A DNA stretch of 50,105 nt from Chloroflexota bacterium (GCA_011523705.1 WTGC01000105.1:1-50105), one strand, 5' to 3'; shown: positions 1 through 8,623, counted from the first letter of the stretch. Notes: a model not told the origin generated them from the sequence alone. Numbers and translations: made by a program.

Positions 1-836
1 ACAGCGGCTCCTTCAAGACGCGCGGCGCCTTTCATCAGATGCTGGCGCTGGGCGAGGCGGCGCTGGGCGAGGGCGTGGTGGCGGTCAGCGGCGGCAACTT
101 CGCGCGCGCGGTCGGTTATTGCAGCGGCGTGCTCGGAATTGACGCTGTGGTCTGCATGCCAGAGAATGCGCCGCAAGCCTCCATCGATGCCACGCGCGAT
201 TACGGCGCTACGGTGGAGCTGCTGCCGGACGCGGTCGCCGCGTTCGCCCGCGCTGACGAATGGGTCGCGCAAGGGCGCGCCTCGCTCCATCCTTTTGACA
301 ACGCGGAACAAGTGGCCGGCAACGGCATTGTCGCGCTGGAAATCATGGAAGACTGCCCGGGGCTGACCGACATCATCGTCAGCATCGGTGGCGGCGGATT
401 GATTGCCGGCATCATCTCCGCGATCAAGGCAGCGAAGCCGGCGCTGCGTGTCTGGGGCGTCGAGCCGGAGCTGGCGCCGACGATGCATCTGTCGCTGGCC
501 GCGGGCGAGCTCGTCGACATCACACCCGCTTCGCTCACCAAGACGCTGGGGGCGCCTTTCGTCAGCCAGACCGCCTTTGATTTGTGCCGAGAACAGCTGG
601 AAGATCTGATCCTGGTCAGCGATTTGGAATTGATCGCGGCGCAGCAATTCTTCATCGCTCATGAAGACATCGCGCCGGAGTTGGCGGCGGCCAGCACCTT
701 GGCGGCGGCCGAGAAAATCAAGAGCCTCTTGTCGCCGAGCGACCGTCTCGTGCTGCTGATTTGCGGCCGCAATGACTCGCCCGAGGATGTGGCGCGCTTC
801 GCCAGAATGTTGGACGAGCAAAGCGATCAGGTATAA
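1..836 (+). CDS. Threonine/serine dehydratase-like PLP enzyme, 5' end missing
   Basis: The gene is cut by the window edge; its frame is open from base 3. The first codons read SGSFKTRGA, the family motif whose lysine (codon at 15-17) forms the Schiff base with pyridoxal phosphate. A second phosphate-cradle motif follows as SGGNFARA, where the family usually has SSGNHxxA, and the glycine loop SIGGGGLIAG binds the cofactor phosphate. The C-terminus carries LICGRND, matching the usual CGGN strand. This is the fold-type II PLP family that deaminates threonine or serine to a 2-oxo acid. The substrate cannot be fixed: the altered SGGNFARA loop could mean a relative such as a diaminopropionate or hydroxyaspartate lyase. 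Its stop overlaps the end of the convergent sugar kinase by 10 bp. A second, more canonical member lies at 42032-42964. Confidence 0.85.
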   Translation, partial: SGSFKTRGAFHQMLALGEAALGEGVVAVSGGNFARAVGYCSGVLGIDAVVCMPENAPQASIDATRDYGATVELLPDAVAAFARADEWVAQGRASLHPFDNAEQVAGNGIVALEIMEDCPGLTDIIVSIGGGGLIAGIISAIKAAKPALRVWGVEPELAPTMHLSLAAGELVDITPASLTKTLGAPFVSQTAFDLCREQLEDLILVSDLELIAAQQFFIAHEDIAPELAAASTLAAAEKIKSLLSPSDRLVLLICGRNDSPEDVARFARMLDEQSDQV

Positions 837-2275
837 AGACGCCGATACAGCTCCAGCTGCCGTTCCCGCGCGCGACGCAATAGCCGGACACGCTCCGGCG
901 CCGGATAGATCACGTCTTCAATCGCGGGCTGATCGGCATCCAGCGGCGTGCCGTCAAGGCTGCGGCGCATCATCAAGGCGACGCCGCGCGCCGTGATTTC
1001 CGTTTCCGCCAGTAGATGAATCGGCGAATCGAAGGCGTCAGCCATCATGCGCGCCCAAGCCGGCGACGACTGAAGCGCGCCGCCGCCCGCCATCACCTCC
1101 GCCGTTTCATCGTTGAGCAGATCATAAATCAGCGACAGCCGCAGCGCGACCGCCTCCAAATGCGCTTGCAAGATATCGAGACGGCTTGTGTGGCGCCCGA
1201 TGCCGTGGATGGTACCGACCGCGTCCGCCCGCCAGCCAGGGGCGCGCTCACCGGCCAGCAATGGCAAGACGGTCAAGCCATGCCCATCCGGCGTGCATGC
1301 CGCTAGCTGTGTTTCCAGCGCGTCATCGCCCTGCAGCAAATCTTCCATCACCCACTGATAAACATTGCCGCCTTCGCTGGTGGCGCCGCCGACGAGGGGC
1401 ATATCGGCGTCAACCAGGTAACGCCAAAGCCCATCCGGCACGCGGTTCACATTCTTGACGACGCGCAGCGCCGAGGTTGTGCCGATGGTCAGAGCGATGC
1501 GGCCCGCGTCAACCGCGCCCGAGCCAACGTTGGCGGCCGCGCCATCGCCGAGCGCGAGGAAGAAGGGGCAGTCGCGCAGGCGGGGCCAGCGGGCGGCGTA
1601 TTCGTCAGCCAGCCCAACCTGGACGGCATCGAAATCGGCCAGCGGCGGCAGTTTCGCGGCCAGGTTATCGCCGACCAGAAGGCGAGCGTAATCCAAGTGC
1701 CAGTCCTGGCGCGCGCTATCGAGCAAGCCCGACCAACTCGCGACTGACAGGCTCGTTGGCATCTCGCGCCCGAACCAACTGCGATAAAGGTAGCCGCCGA
1801 TGTCGCTTATGCGCGCGATCTTCGTTTCGCATTCGGGATCGAACGCGCGCAAGTGTGCGTACTGCGCCGGCAGGTAAGCTGGATGCAGCAGGCAGCCGGT
1901 CGCCTGATGAAAAGGCTCGGCATTGCCCGACAGTTTCGCCAGCAGCGCGGGAATCTGGCTGCGGCTTCGTGTATCAGCGTAAGTGAAGAGCGGCGTACAG
2001 GCTTCGCCGCCTTCGTCCAAGCCCAGCCAATTGCCGACGAAGGTCGCCAAGCCGACGGCGCGGATCGACTGCGCCGCCGGATGCGCGAGGATCTCGTCCA
2101 CGCAGTCCTCGACCAGCGCACGCAGCTGCAGGGCGTCGGCAATCGCGAGGCCGCCACTGTCAGTAGTGAAATCATGGCGACGACTGCAGATCGAACCGTC
2201 TATCAGCCGCGCGTCGTCATCGAATAGCAGCGTGCGCGCCGATGAGCTGCCGAGATCAATGACGAGCAGGGTCAT
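827..2275 (-). CDS. FGGY-family carbohydrate kinase, gluconokinase-like
   Basis: The 482-residue product has the size and two-lobed ASKHA layout of FGGY sugar kinases. The N-terminal phosphate-1 motif is LLVIDLGSSSART (about residues 3-15). A TPLFTYADTRS stretch (about 90-110) corresponds to the substrate-lobe WxDxR region, and TGCLLHPAYLP resembles the TGCxxHP segment of bacterial gluconate kinases. The C-terminal lobe has LGDGAAANVGSGA, with the catalytic-base aspartate in GDG, then TIGTTSA and MAGGGALQSS as the adenosine loop. It should phosphorylate a sugar acid or ketose with ATP in the cytoplasm. Gluconate is the best guess; xylulose or glycerol kinases are less similar. It follows the aldo-keto reductase on the same strand after about 216 bp holding two repeats, so co-transcription is uncertain. 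Confidence 0.85.
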   Translation of the reverse strand: MTLLVIDLGSSSARTLLFDDDARLIDGSICSRRHDFTTDSGGLAIADALQLRALVEDCVDEILAHPAAQSIRAVGLATFVGNWLGLDEGGEACTPLFTYADTRSRSQIPALLAKLSGNAEPFHQATGCLLHPAYLPAQYAHLRAFDPECETKIARISDIGGYLYRSWFGREMPTSLSVASWSGLLDSARQDWHLDYARLLVGDNLAAKLPPLADFDAVQVGLADEYAARWPRLRDCPFFLALGDGAAANVGSGAVDAGRIALTIGTTSALRVVKNVNRVPDGLWRYLVDADMPLVGGATSEGGNVYQWVMEDLLQGDDALETQLAACTPDGHGLTVLPLLAGERAPGWRADAVGTIHGIGRHTSRLDILQAHLEAVALRLSLIYDLLNDETAEVMAGGGALQSSPAWARMMADAFDSPIHLLAETEITARGVALMMRRSLDGTPLDADQPAIEDVIYPAPERVRLLRRARERQLELYRRLYT

Positions 2276-2282
2276 TGCGGGT

Positions 2283-2385
2283 TTTTCTACCCCATCCCCG
2301 AAGGTCTATGTCTACGTGACCCAACCCCCTTCCCGTAGTGCAGTGTCTACGCGCACCAATGAATTAGGGAAGGGGGAGGACTGTC
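2283..2385. repeat. GC-rich palindromic intergenic repeat, copy A
   Basis: On the minus strand this segment reads CTCCCCCTTCCCT, then a GTAGACACTG core, then GGGAAGGGGG, a second core GTAGACATAGACC and CTTCGGGGATGGGG. The same modules recur at 3811-3861, 6571-6622, 6689-6752, 10612-11075 and 50051-50105. The C-rich and G-rich arms can pair. No open frame crosses it. Confidence 0.6.
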
Positions 2386-2422
2386 GCCGAGCCGCCCGCC
2401 AGACGATATTCCTTTTTCAAGC

Positions 2423-2443
2423 GGGCGACTCACAGAGTCGCCG
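2423..2443. repeat. 21-bp REP-like palindrome
   Basis: GGGCGACT and AGTCGCC(G) face each other across a 5-nt loop. It lies between the aldo-keto reductase stop and the sugar kinase start. It belongs to a family of 21-bp palindromes listed elsewhere in this annotation. There is no clear T-run on the minus strand, so it is at best a weak terminator for the reductase. Confidence 0.6.
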
Positions 2444-2491
2444 CTACATTTCCACATTTTTGACAGTTTCGCATGGATAGCCAGGGAGTAC

Positions 2492-3478
2492 TTAGGCGCC
2501 AAGAATCGCTTCGATGCTCGCCAGCTCCTCCGCGCTCAGCTCGAGATTGTTCAGCGCGGCGACGGCGTCGTCGAGCTGCTCGGGCTTGCTGGCGCCGATC
2601 AATGCCGAGGTCATTTCGGCGTGGCGCAGGTTCCAGGCGAGCGCCAACTGTGCCATGTTTTGACCGCGTTCGCGCGCGATGACGCTGAGCTTGCTCACCT
2701 TGCGCAGTTTTTCTTGCGCCAGGCGGTCGCCCCATTCATGTTTCGCCGCCCGCGAATCCCCGGGCACCTCTCCGATATATTTATTCGTCAGAATGCCCTG
2801 ATCCAATGGCGAGAAGCTGATGCAGCCGATGCCTTCATCGCCCAGCACATCCAGCAAGCCCCCTTCTTCAATCCGGCGGTCGAACATGTTGTAGCGCGGC
2901 TGATGGATCAGGCAGGGCGTGCCCAGCGCTTTGAGGATGCGCGAAGCCTCGCGCGTTTGCTCGGCTGTATAGCTGGAGATGCCGACGTAAAGGGCGCGTC
3001 CGCTGCGGACGATGGTGTCGAGCGCGCCCATCGTCTCTTCCATTGGCGTATCGGGATCGGGCCGGTGACTGTAGAAGATGTCGAAATAATCCAGGCCGCA
3101 GCGCTTCAGGCTCTGATCACAGCTGGCGATGAGATACTTGCGCGAACCCCATTCGCCATAAGGACCGGGCCACATCAAGTAGCCGGCTTTGTTAGAGACG
3201 ACCAGTTCATCGCGATAGGGCGCCAGATCAGAGCGGAAGACCTGCCCAAAGGTCTCTTCAGCCGAGCCGGGCGGCGGACCATAATTGTTGGCGATGTCGA
3301 TGTGGGTGATGCCGAGGTCAAAGGCGCGGCGCAGCATGGCGCGCGAGTTTTCCATTCGATCGACACCGCCGAAATTCCACCAAATGCCCAGCGAGATCGC
3401 TGGCAGCAGCAAGCCGCTGCGCCCCGAGCGCCGGTATTTCATCGTGTCATAGCGCGCTTCCGCCGCCTGATAAACCAT
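2492..3478 (-). CDS. gpr: Aldo-keto reductase, YghZ / L-glyceraldehyde-3-phosphate reductase type
   Basis: This 328-residue TIM-barrel oxidoreductase has strong family marks: SGLLLPAISLGIWWNFGG near the N-terminus, HIDIANNYGPPPGSAEE with the catalytic Asp/Tyr region, SNKAGYLMWPGPYGEWGSRK with the catalytic lysine, YSHRPDPDTPMEET, and the C-terminal NADP loop ALIGASKPEQL. The NNYGPPPGSAEE and FYSHRPD segments are close to what I recall of E. coli YghZ, which reduces L-glyceraldehyde 3-phosphate or methylglyoxal with NADPH. The start at 3478 is preferred to an in-frame ATG 15 bp upstream, because AAGGAG at 3485-3490 sits 6 nt before it and falls inside the longer version. Membership of the wider KCNAB-like reductase family is certain; the exact substrate is not. 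Confidence 0.9.
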   Translation of the reverse strand: MVYQAAEARYDTMKYRRSGRSGLLLPAISLGIWWNFGGVDRMENSRAMLRRAFDLGITHIDIANNYGPPPGSAEETFGQVFRSDLAPYRDELVVSNKAGYLMWPGPYGEWGSRKYLIASCDQSLKRCGLDYFDIFYSHRPDPDTPMEETMGALDTIVRSGRALYVGISSYTAEQTREASRILKALGTPCLIHQPRYNMFDRRIEEGGLLDVLGDEGIGCISFSPLDQGILTNKYIGEVPGDSRAAKHEWGDRLAQEKLRKVSKLSVIARERGQNMAQLALAWNLRHAEMTSALIGASKPEQLDDAVAALNNLELSAEELASIEAILGA

Positions 3479-3484
3479 CGTCCG

Positions 3485-3490
3485 CTCCTT
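3485..3490 (-). promoter_or_regulatory. Shine-Dalgarno site that decides the aldo-keto reductase start
   Basis: AAGGAG on the minus strand lies 6 nt upstream of the ATG at 3478. The longer in-frame start would place this site inside the coding sequence, so the shorter start is chosen. Confidence 0.75.
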
Positions 3491-3588
3491 CATGTTTGAG
3501 TTGTCTCATCAGCAGCGATTACTATAGCGCAATGCCGACTAGTTCCCAAGTGGGCGCGGTTTTTTCAAGCTGGAGGAAAAGATTTACC

Positions 3589-3655
3589 ACCGAGTACACC
3601 GAGTACACCGAGTTTCATTGAGTTCAGCGAGGGTTTTTCACCACAGAGGCGCAGA
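3589..3655. repeat. 9-bp tandem repeats (CACCGAGTA type, then CCACAGAGG type)
   Basis: Three successive 9-bp units of the ACCGAGTAC form are followed by decayed units (CATTGAGTT, CAGCGAGGG). After a short gap comes CACCACAGAGGCGCAGAAG, which is two units of the CCACAGAGG form seen three times at 47974-48000. The unit length matches in both places. No coding potential. Confidence 0.6.
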
Positions 3656-3726
3656 AGTGATTTCAAGTAAGAAATTGCCTTGACTGCAACAGGAAAGAAA
3701 TTGCCAGAATAATCGACTTTGTGTAC

Positions 3727-3747
3727 GGGCGAGCCGGTGGCTCGCCC
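3727..3747. repeat. 21-bp REP-like palindrome
   Basis: GGGCGAGCC and GGCTCGCCC are perfect inverted arms around GGT. The sequence differs by one base from the terminator hairpin after ftsH at 23292-23312. Confidence 0.7.
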
Positions 3748-3810
3748 CTGCGGCCCGTTGGTATGGCGAGGATGGGATACCAAAGCGAAAACCCGCACGA
3801 GATTAGCCCC

Positions 3811-3861
3811 CCTTCCTGATGGGTCGCGTAGACCCTGACCGCCGACATTGACCTACGGGGG
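3811..3861. repeat. GTAGACAC-type intergenic repeat, copy B
   Basis: It contains CCCTTCCTGATGGGTCGCGTAG followed by a GACC-CTGACCGCCGACATT-GACC core and CTACGGGGG. It is nearly identical to 11030-11069 and shares its first half with 6708-6730. Confidence 0.6.
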
Positions 3862-3882
3862 ACCGAGGGGAGTTGACCGCGC

Positions 3883-3903
3883 GGGCGACCCAATGGCTCG
3901 CCC
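3883..3903. repeat. 21-bp REP-like palindrome
   Basis: GGGCGACC and GGCTCGCCC arms flank CAAT; one pair is mismatched. The next bases CCTACGG extend the form GGGCGA...TCGCCCCTAC, a type of dispersed repeat common in environmental genomes. Confidence 0.6.
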
Positions 3904-3962
3904 CTACGGATGTTGGTGGGGGCGAGACGGGCATAATCAAGGCGCGCGCGTCAACTGCACAC

Positions 3963-3990
3963 ATGACAAGGCGGAGCGGCGTGATACAAT
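3963..3990 (+). promoter_or_regulatory. Probable sigma-70-type promoter of the 836-residue protein gene
   Basis: ATGACA at 3963-3968 (5 of 6 to the -35 consensus), a 16-nt spacer and TACAAT at 3985-3990 (5 of 6 to -10) with an extended TG before it. It lies 35 bp upstream of the start at 4026. Confidence 0.5.
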
Positions 3991-4025
3991 GAGCAGCGTA
4001 TTCAACCGTCGTCTATGGAATTGCT

Positions 4026-6536
4026 ATGGCTCGGCTTTTGGCGCGCCTCATACTATTTACGTCCGCACTTCTCCTTTTGGCGCTAGGGTCGCCGATGGGG
4101 GCGCAGGACAATTTCCGCGATGTCATTGAGATGGCGGTCGAGGTCGGCTTCGATTCCTTCTTCCGCCCGAATGAGTGGACGCCGGTTCGCATCGAACTGA
4201 AGAACAACGGCGAATCGGTGACGGGCAGGCTGGTGATCCGCCCCGAGACATCGGGCACGGTGGTCGGCAACGCCTTCAGCGCGCCGATCGATCTGCCGAC
4301 GGGCGCCGCCAAGTCGACCCTGCTGAATATCCAGGCGCGCACCTTCCCCGATCAAATTCGCGTCGAACTGATTGATGACGACGGCGTCGTGCGGGCCGCG
4401 CGCGAAGCGAATCTGATTGACCTGGGACCGCAAAACCAGCTATACGCCGTCGTCAGCGGACCGACCACGGCGCCGCCCAACTTGTCCGGCGTTCATGTCG
4501 GCGGGGCTCGAGCCGAGCAGGCGCTCTGGCGCGCGCATGAAATCCCGGAGAATGGCTTGTCCTTGCGCTCGCTCGATATGATGATGCTGGTCAATATCGA
4601 TGGCGAGAGCCTGTCCAGCGGGCAGCGGCGCGCCCTGGAACATTGGGTGGAAGGCGGCGGGCACCTGATCGTGACAGGCGGTCCCGCCGCGCTAATCTCG
4701 GCGGGGGCATTGACGGAGCTGCTGCCGCTGACGCTATCCGGCAGCCAAGCGCTGGATGACCTTAGCGCGCTCGCCGGATTCGCCGGCGACAACGCGGGCT
4801 TGCCGGGGCGCACCATCATCGCGGTAGGCTCGTCCCATGAAGACGCCGAAGTGTTGGTTGAGCAGGACGGCGCGCCCCTGCTGCTGCGCCGCGCGATCGG
4901 CGCCGGATTGGTCGATTTTCTGGCGGCCGACCCCACGCTGGAACCGCTCGCCAGTTGGGCGCGCCTGGACGACCTCTGGCTGAAGCTGCTGGCGACGCGC
5001 GCTTCGCATCCGACCTGGCGCGAGGGCTTTACCAGACCGACTTGGGGCGCGGAAGCCATCGCCAATCTGCCCGGCATCAACCTGCTGCCACCGATGCAAA
5101 CGCTTTGCCTCTTTCTCGTGTCCTATATCGTCTTGATTGGACCGCTGAATTATTTCCTGCTCTCGCGGCTGCGGCGCAACGGCTACGCCTGGTTTACCAT
5201 CCCAATCGTCATCATCTGCTTTACCGGCATCGCCTGGACGGTCGGTTTTAGTCTGCGCGGCGCCGAGATCATCGTCAGCCGCACGACCGTGCTCCAGTCC
5301 TTCGCCGATCGCGAAGAAGCGCAAGCCCAGCAATTCGTCGGCATGCTATCGCCGCGGCGCGCCACTTATTCGCTCGCCCTGCCGGAAGGGCGCTACCTGG
5401 CTGTCGCCGGCGCCACCGCCCCAACCAGTATCTTCGCCAGCAACACCATCCAGACGTCGACCGAGATTTCGCAGTCCTCGGCTTTCAGCGCGCGCGACTT
5501 CACGATAGACGGCGGCATCTTCGCCAACTTCAGCGCCAGCGGGCGCGTCGCCAAGCCCGCAATCGGCGGGTCCTTCACGCTCAGCTTCGATATCCTGGAG
5601 AGCGGAAGAATGCTTGGCGCATATCAAGGCGTCATCCGCAACGAGAGCGGGACGACCTTGCGCGATGCGGTCATCCTGGGTCCAGGACTGGCGCATCGGC
5701 TGGATGGCGACTTCGCGCCGGGCGATATCGTGACGTTGGACCGCGAGTCGCTGCGCAGCGATATTGCCGACCCGCCGGCGCAGCCCAATCCGCTTGAACT
5801 GCATGTAGCGTCGCCGGGTCAGTCGCCCTTCTCCGGCAGTGGGCGAAACCAATCGATCAAAGACGTCCAGGGCGCGCGCTATTTGCGGACTCGGGCTTTC
5901 CTGCGCGCGGAATCAGCGGCGGAGCGGCAGGCAGCGCGCGAGCAATCTTTCCTGGCCAGCTTCATGGTCGATCAATACGATTCCGATGCCCGCGGAACCG
6001 GGCTATATCTGGTCGGCTGGAGCGACGGTTGGGCGCGTGATCTGGAAATCAGCGGCGCCGCTTGGTCCGTCGTCGATTCGACCGTCTATATCATTCAACT
6101 GGATGTCGACATCAAGCTGCCGAGCCGGATTGCCACCTTGCCATCGGCGTATTTCAGCTGGCTGACGCTCGATCGGATCGGGCTGACCGAGAATGGCACC
6201 GATAACTTCAGCATGTATGATGAGCAAGGCGCCGAGTTTCTGTTTCATCCGCTGCCCGGCTTGGCGATGGACGAGGTGGCGCGCTTGCTGGTCGAAGTCG
6301 ACCGCGGCGGCGGCTACGCGCAATCGCTGGATGTCCAGCTGTTTAACTGGAACAGCGCTGAATACGATGTCTTTGATCACCGTTATGGCGAAGAGTTGAT
6401 TTTCGACAAACCACGAGCCTATTTGGGACCGGGAAATGCCGTGCGGCTGCGCCTGCAATTCGACGAAAGAGTGGGCACGGCGCGCGTTCGGAAGATTCGC
6501 ATCGAACAAACCGGGCGATACAGCATTACTAGGTGA
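4026..6536 (+). CDS. Large membrane-anchored exoprotein with a GATase-like domain, function unknown
   Basis: The 836-residue product begins with a signal peptide (LLARLILFTSALLLLALG, cleavage near MGA-QD). Residues 30-130 look like a beta-sandwich (NEWTPVRIELKNNGE). Residues 160-300 resemble a flavodoxin or class-I glutamine-amidotransferase-like fold, with LEHWVEGGGHLIVTGG at 204-219, as in uncharacterised DUF4350-like proteins. Two membrane helices follow at about 357-378 and 388-410, joined by a short Arg-rich loop, and then about 420 more residues of likely extracytoplasmic beta-rich sequence. No catalytic residues are recognised. It precedes an ABC exporter ATPase after 224 bp. Proteins of this layout often sit beside ABC-2 exporters, so a role with that transporter is an inference. 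I cannot name the family with certainty. Confidence 0.75.
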   Translation: MARLLARLILFTSALLLLALGSPMGAQDNFRDVIEMAVEVGFDSFFRPNEWTPVRIELKNNGESVTGRLVIRPETSGTVVGNAFSAPIDLPTGAAKSTLLNIQARTFPDQIRVELIDDDGVVRAAREANLIDLGPQNQLYAVVSGPTTAPPNLSGVHVGGARAEQALWRAHEIPENGLSLRSLDMMMLVNIDGESLSSGQRRALEHWVEGGGHLIVTGGPAALISAGALTELLPLTLSGSQALDDLSALAGFAGDNAGLPGRTIIAVGSSHEDAEVLVEQDGAPLLLRRAIGAGLVDFLAADPTLEPLASWARLDDLWLKLLATRASHPTWREGFTRPTWGAEAIANLPGINLLPPMQTLCLFLVSYIVLIGPLNYFLLSRLRRNGYAWFTIPIVIICFTGIAWTVGFSLRGAEIIVSRTTVLQSFADREEAQAQQFVGMLSPRRATYSLALPEGRYLAVAGATAPTSIFASNTIQTSTEISQSSAFSARDFTIDGGIFANFSASGRVAKPAIGGSFTLSFDILESGRMLGAYQGVIRNESGTTLRDAVILGPGLAHRLDGDFAPGDIVTLDRESLRSDIADPPAQPNPLELHVASPGQSPFSGSGRNQSIKDVQGARYLRTRAFLRAESAAERQAAREQSFLASFMVDQYDSDARGTGLYLVGWSDGWARDLEISGAAWSVVDSTVYIIQLDVDIKLPSRIATLPSAYFSWLTLDRIGLTENGTDNFSMYDEQGAEFLFHPLPGLAMDEVARLLVEVDRGGGYAQSLDVQLFNWNSAEYDVFDHRYGEELIFDKPRAYLGPGNAVRLRLQFDERVGTARVRKIRIEQTGRYSITR

Positions 6537-6570
6537 GAGCAAGCAGTGACAGTTCAGAATTGCCGCCGTT

Positions 6571-6622
6571 TTACCCCATCCCCCAGCCCCTGCCCCAGCA
6601 AGCTAGGGAAGGGGAGCGACTG
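6571..6622. repeat. GC-rich palindromic repeat, copy C1
   Basis: A C-rich arm (CCCCATCCCCCAGCCCC) faces a G-rich arm (GGGAAGGGGAGC) across CAGCAAGCTA. It shares its modules with the repeats at 2283-2385 and 50051-50105. It lies directly after the 836-residue protein gene and could act as a weak hairpin there. Confidence 0.5.
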
Positions 6623-6688
6623 GAGAAAGCACGACTATTGGTGTTGCTGCGCGTCACATGTGCAGCATACATCGCAACTCAAAGGAGT

Positions 6689-6752
6689 CACCCTTCCCTA
6701 TTTCAATGGGTCGCGTAGACACAGACCGTCGGGAAGGGCCGGGGAAGGGGTT
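6689..6752. repeat. GTAGACAC-type intergenic repeat, copy C2
   Basis: CACCCTTCCCTATTTCAATG is followed by GGGTCGCGTAGACACAGACC, then GGGAAGGGCCGGGGAAGGGG. The G-rich 3' arm lies directly before the ABC ATPase start at 6761 and seems to supply its weak ribosome site. Confidence 0.55.
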
Positions 6753-6760
6753 GCTCCGCG

Positions 6761-7717
6761 ATGGAATTGATCATCCAGACGCAAGAATTGCACAAGTCTT
6801 TTGGCGCTTTCGAGGCCTTGAGCGGCATCTCACTGGAAGTGCCGACCGGTTCCATCTATGGCTTTGTAGGACCAAACGGCGCCGGCAAGACGACCACGAT
6901 GCGCATCTTGACCACGCTGACCCGGCCGTCTCAGGGGCAAGCTTGGGTCGCCGGGCATTCCGTGTTGGAAGATCGGCGGGCGGTGCGGCGCGCCATCGGC
7001 TACATGCCCGATGAATTTGGCGTCTATGAAGATCTGCGCGTCTGGGAATATCTCGACTTCTTCGCCGCTTGCTATGACATTCCGGAGAATCAACGCAAAC
7101 CGCTGGTCGCCGACCTGCTCGAACTGGTCGACTTGCAGCACCGGCGCGAAGAACTGGTGGACAAGCTCAGCCGCGGCATGAAGCAGCGCCTGTCGCTGGC
7201 GCGGACGCTGGCGCATGACCCGCAAGTGCTCATCCTTGATGAACCGGCCTCGGGGCTCGACCCGCGCGCCCGCGTGGAAATCCGCGAACTGCTGGGCGAG
7301 CTGGCCAACATGGGCAAGACGATATTCTTCTCGTCGCATATCTTGGCTGACGTCGAAGACGTCTGCTCGCACATCGGCATCCTGGAAGCGGGCGAGATCA
7401 TCATGCAAGGCAGCATCGATGAGTTGAAACTCGAGCTGATGGCGCATCGCGAAATCATCATCACGGTGATGGACCATGACGCGGCCGAGGCGGTGACGAG
7501 CCTGGCCAGCGGCAGCGGGCTTGTTGTCGCCGCCGAGATCATCAGCCCGAAGAACGGGCGGGCGCGCGTTCGGGTCGATTTCGCTGGCAATGATGAAGAG
7601 TTGGGCGCTTTGAGCCGTCAGCTGGTCGAGGGCGACATTATGCTGCTGGGCTTCAATGAAGAAGAGAAAGACCTGGAGCACATGTTCATGCGCGTGACGC
7701 GCGGCCTGGTTACTTGA
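6761..7717 (+). CDS. ABC transporter ATP-binding protein, exporter (ABC-2) type
   Basis: The 318-residue cytoplasmic ATPase has all the standard motifs: Walker A GPNGAGKT at 37-44, a Q-loop region, signature LSRGMKQRLSLA (about 144-155, with R in place of the second G of LSGG), Walker B VLILDEPASGLDP and the switch histidine in FFSSHILADVEDVC. The roughly 100-residue C-terminal extension (MAHREIIITVMDHDAAEAV onward) is typical of CcmA/NatA-like ATPases that drive ABC-2 exporters. No permease gene adjoins it; the next gene is iolB, 15 bp later. The 836-residue membrane protein upstream could be a partner, but it is not a recognisable permease. The substrate is unknown. Confidence 0.9.
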   Translation: MELIIQTQELHKSFGAFEALSGISLEVPTGSIYGFVGPNGAGKTTTMRILTTLTRPSQGQAWVAGHSVLEDRRAVRRAIGYMPDEFGVYEDLRVWEYLDFFAACYDIPENQRKPLVADLLELVDLQHRREELVDKLSRGMKQRLSLARTLAHDPQVLILDEPASGLDPRARVEIRELLGELANMGKTIFFSSHILADVEDVCSHIGILEAGEIIMQGSIDELKLELMAHREIIITVMDHDAAEAVTSLASGSGLVVAAEIISPKNGRARVRVDFAGNDEELGALSRQLVEGDIMLLGFNEEEKDLEHMFMRVTRGLVT

Positions 7718-7732
7718 TTAGGAAGGACTGCC

Positions 7733-8623
7733 ATGGCAAGCTTCAGCGCCGAGACTTTGCATATCCGCGCCGATGACAAGGGGCGAGCGGGCGCCTTCGC
7801 CGCGCTGGATGCCAAACGCGCCGGCTGGGAGACGATGAACTTCGCCGCCGTGCGCCTGGGCAAGAGCCGCACCTTCGAGATTGCCATCGACGCCTTTGAG
7901 TATGTCGCCGTGATCTTGAGCGGTCGCTGCAATATCCGAACCAATCGCGGCGACTTTGAAGGCGTCGGGCGGCGCGACAATGTCTTCAGCGGCATGCCGC
8001 ACGCGCTCTACCTGCCGCCGCAAACCGAGTTCGAGATTGAGGCGATCACCGATGATTTCGAATTCGCCTCCTGCTGGGCGCCAACGGAGAAAGAACATCC
8101 GCCCCGGCTGATCGGCCCACACGATGTCGAGCTGCTGCTGCTGGGCGGCGGCAACTGCTCGCGGCAAATGAGCCGGCTGATCGGCAGCGATTTCCCGGCG
8201 GACCGCCTGCTGGTTTACGAGCTGTATACGCCGGGCGGAAACTGGTCAAGCTATCCACCGCACAAACACGATACCCACAGAACCGACGACAAGGGCAAGG
8301 TGCTGGAAGCCCAGCTCAATCGCTTCAGCTTTTACAAGTTCGACCGTCCGACCGGCTACGCCTACCAGCGCGTTTATAGCGCCGACAAGCGGTCGGACGC
8401 GACGATGCTGGCGCGCCAGCATGATATTGTCCTCATGCCGGAAGGCTACTACACGATGGTGAGCGCGCCGGGCACAACCACTTACACCCTGAACTTCATG
8501 GCCGGCTCATCGCGCGAGTTCGCCCATAGCGATGACCCGGATTACGCCTGGGCGCGTCATACGCTGGGCGGCGTGGATCCGCGCCTGCCGCTGGTCGATC
8601 CGGGCATGGATGTGGGTTATTAG
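7733..8623 (+). CDS. iolB: 5-deoxy-glucuronate isomerase
   Basis: The 296-residue bicupin protein matches IolB along its length. The metal-site motif SSYPPHKHD (His177, His179) is followed by LEAQLNRFSFYKF with a third ligand candidate (Glu192), and GYAYQRVYSADKRSD and HDIVLMPEGYY complete the C-terminal cupin. The known reaction converts 5-deoxy-D-glucuronate to 5-dehydro-2-deoxy-D-gluconate in myo-inositol breakdown in the cytoplasm. AGGAAGG 8 nt before the ATG supports the start. It follows the ABC ATPase by only 15 bp, so the two may be co-transcribed although their roles do not obviously connect. Other inositol genes are not adjacent; an IolE-like gene lies 34 kb away at 42968. Confidence 0.92.
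   Translation: MASFSAETLHIRADDKGRAGAFAALDAKRAGWETMNFAAVRLGKSRTFEIAIDAFEYVAVILSGRCNIRTNRGDFEGVGRRDNVFSGMPHALYLPPQTEFEIEAITDDFEFASCWAPTEKEHPPRLIGPHDVELLLLGGGNCSRQMSRLIGSDFPADRLLVYELYTPGGNWSSYPPHKHDTHRTDDKGKVLEAQLNRFSFYKFDRPTGYAYQRVYSADKRSDATMLARQHDIVLMPEGYYTMVSAPGTTTYTLNFMAGSSREFAHSDDPDYAWARHTLGGVDPRLPLVDPGMDVGY

Larger units (their letters stand above)
3479..4025. other. 547-bp gene-free stretch with several small repeats
   Basis: I see no credible gene here. The stretch holds the reductase 5' region (a TATAGT -10-like box on the minus strand at 3521-3526), a 9-bp tandem array, two 21-bp palindromes, one copy of the GTAGACAC-type repeat and the probable promoter of the next gene. Open frames in it lack ribosome sites and run through the repeats. 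Confidence 0.7.

Noticed and set aside
3848..4129. An open frame across the repeat region and the start of the 836-residue protein gene
   Set aside because: It runs through a palindromic repeat, has no ribosome site and overlaps a better-supported gene with a signal peptide.
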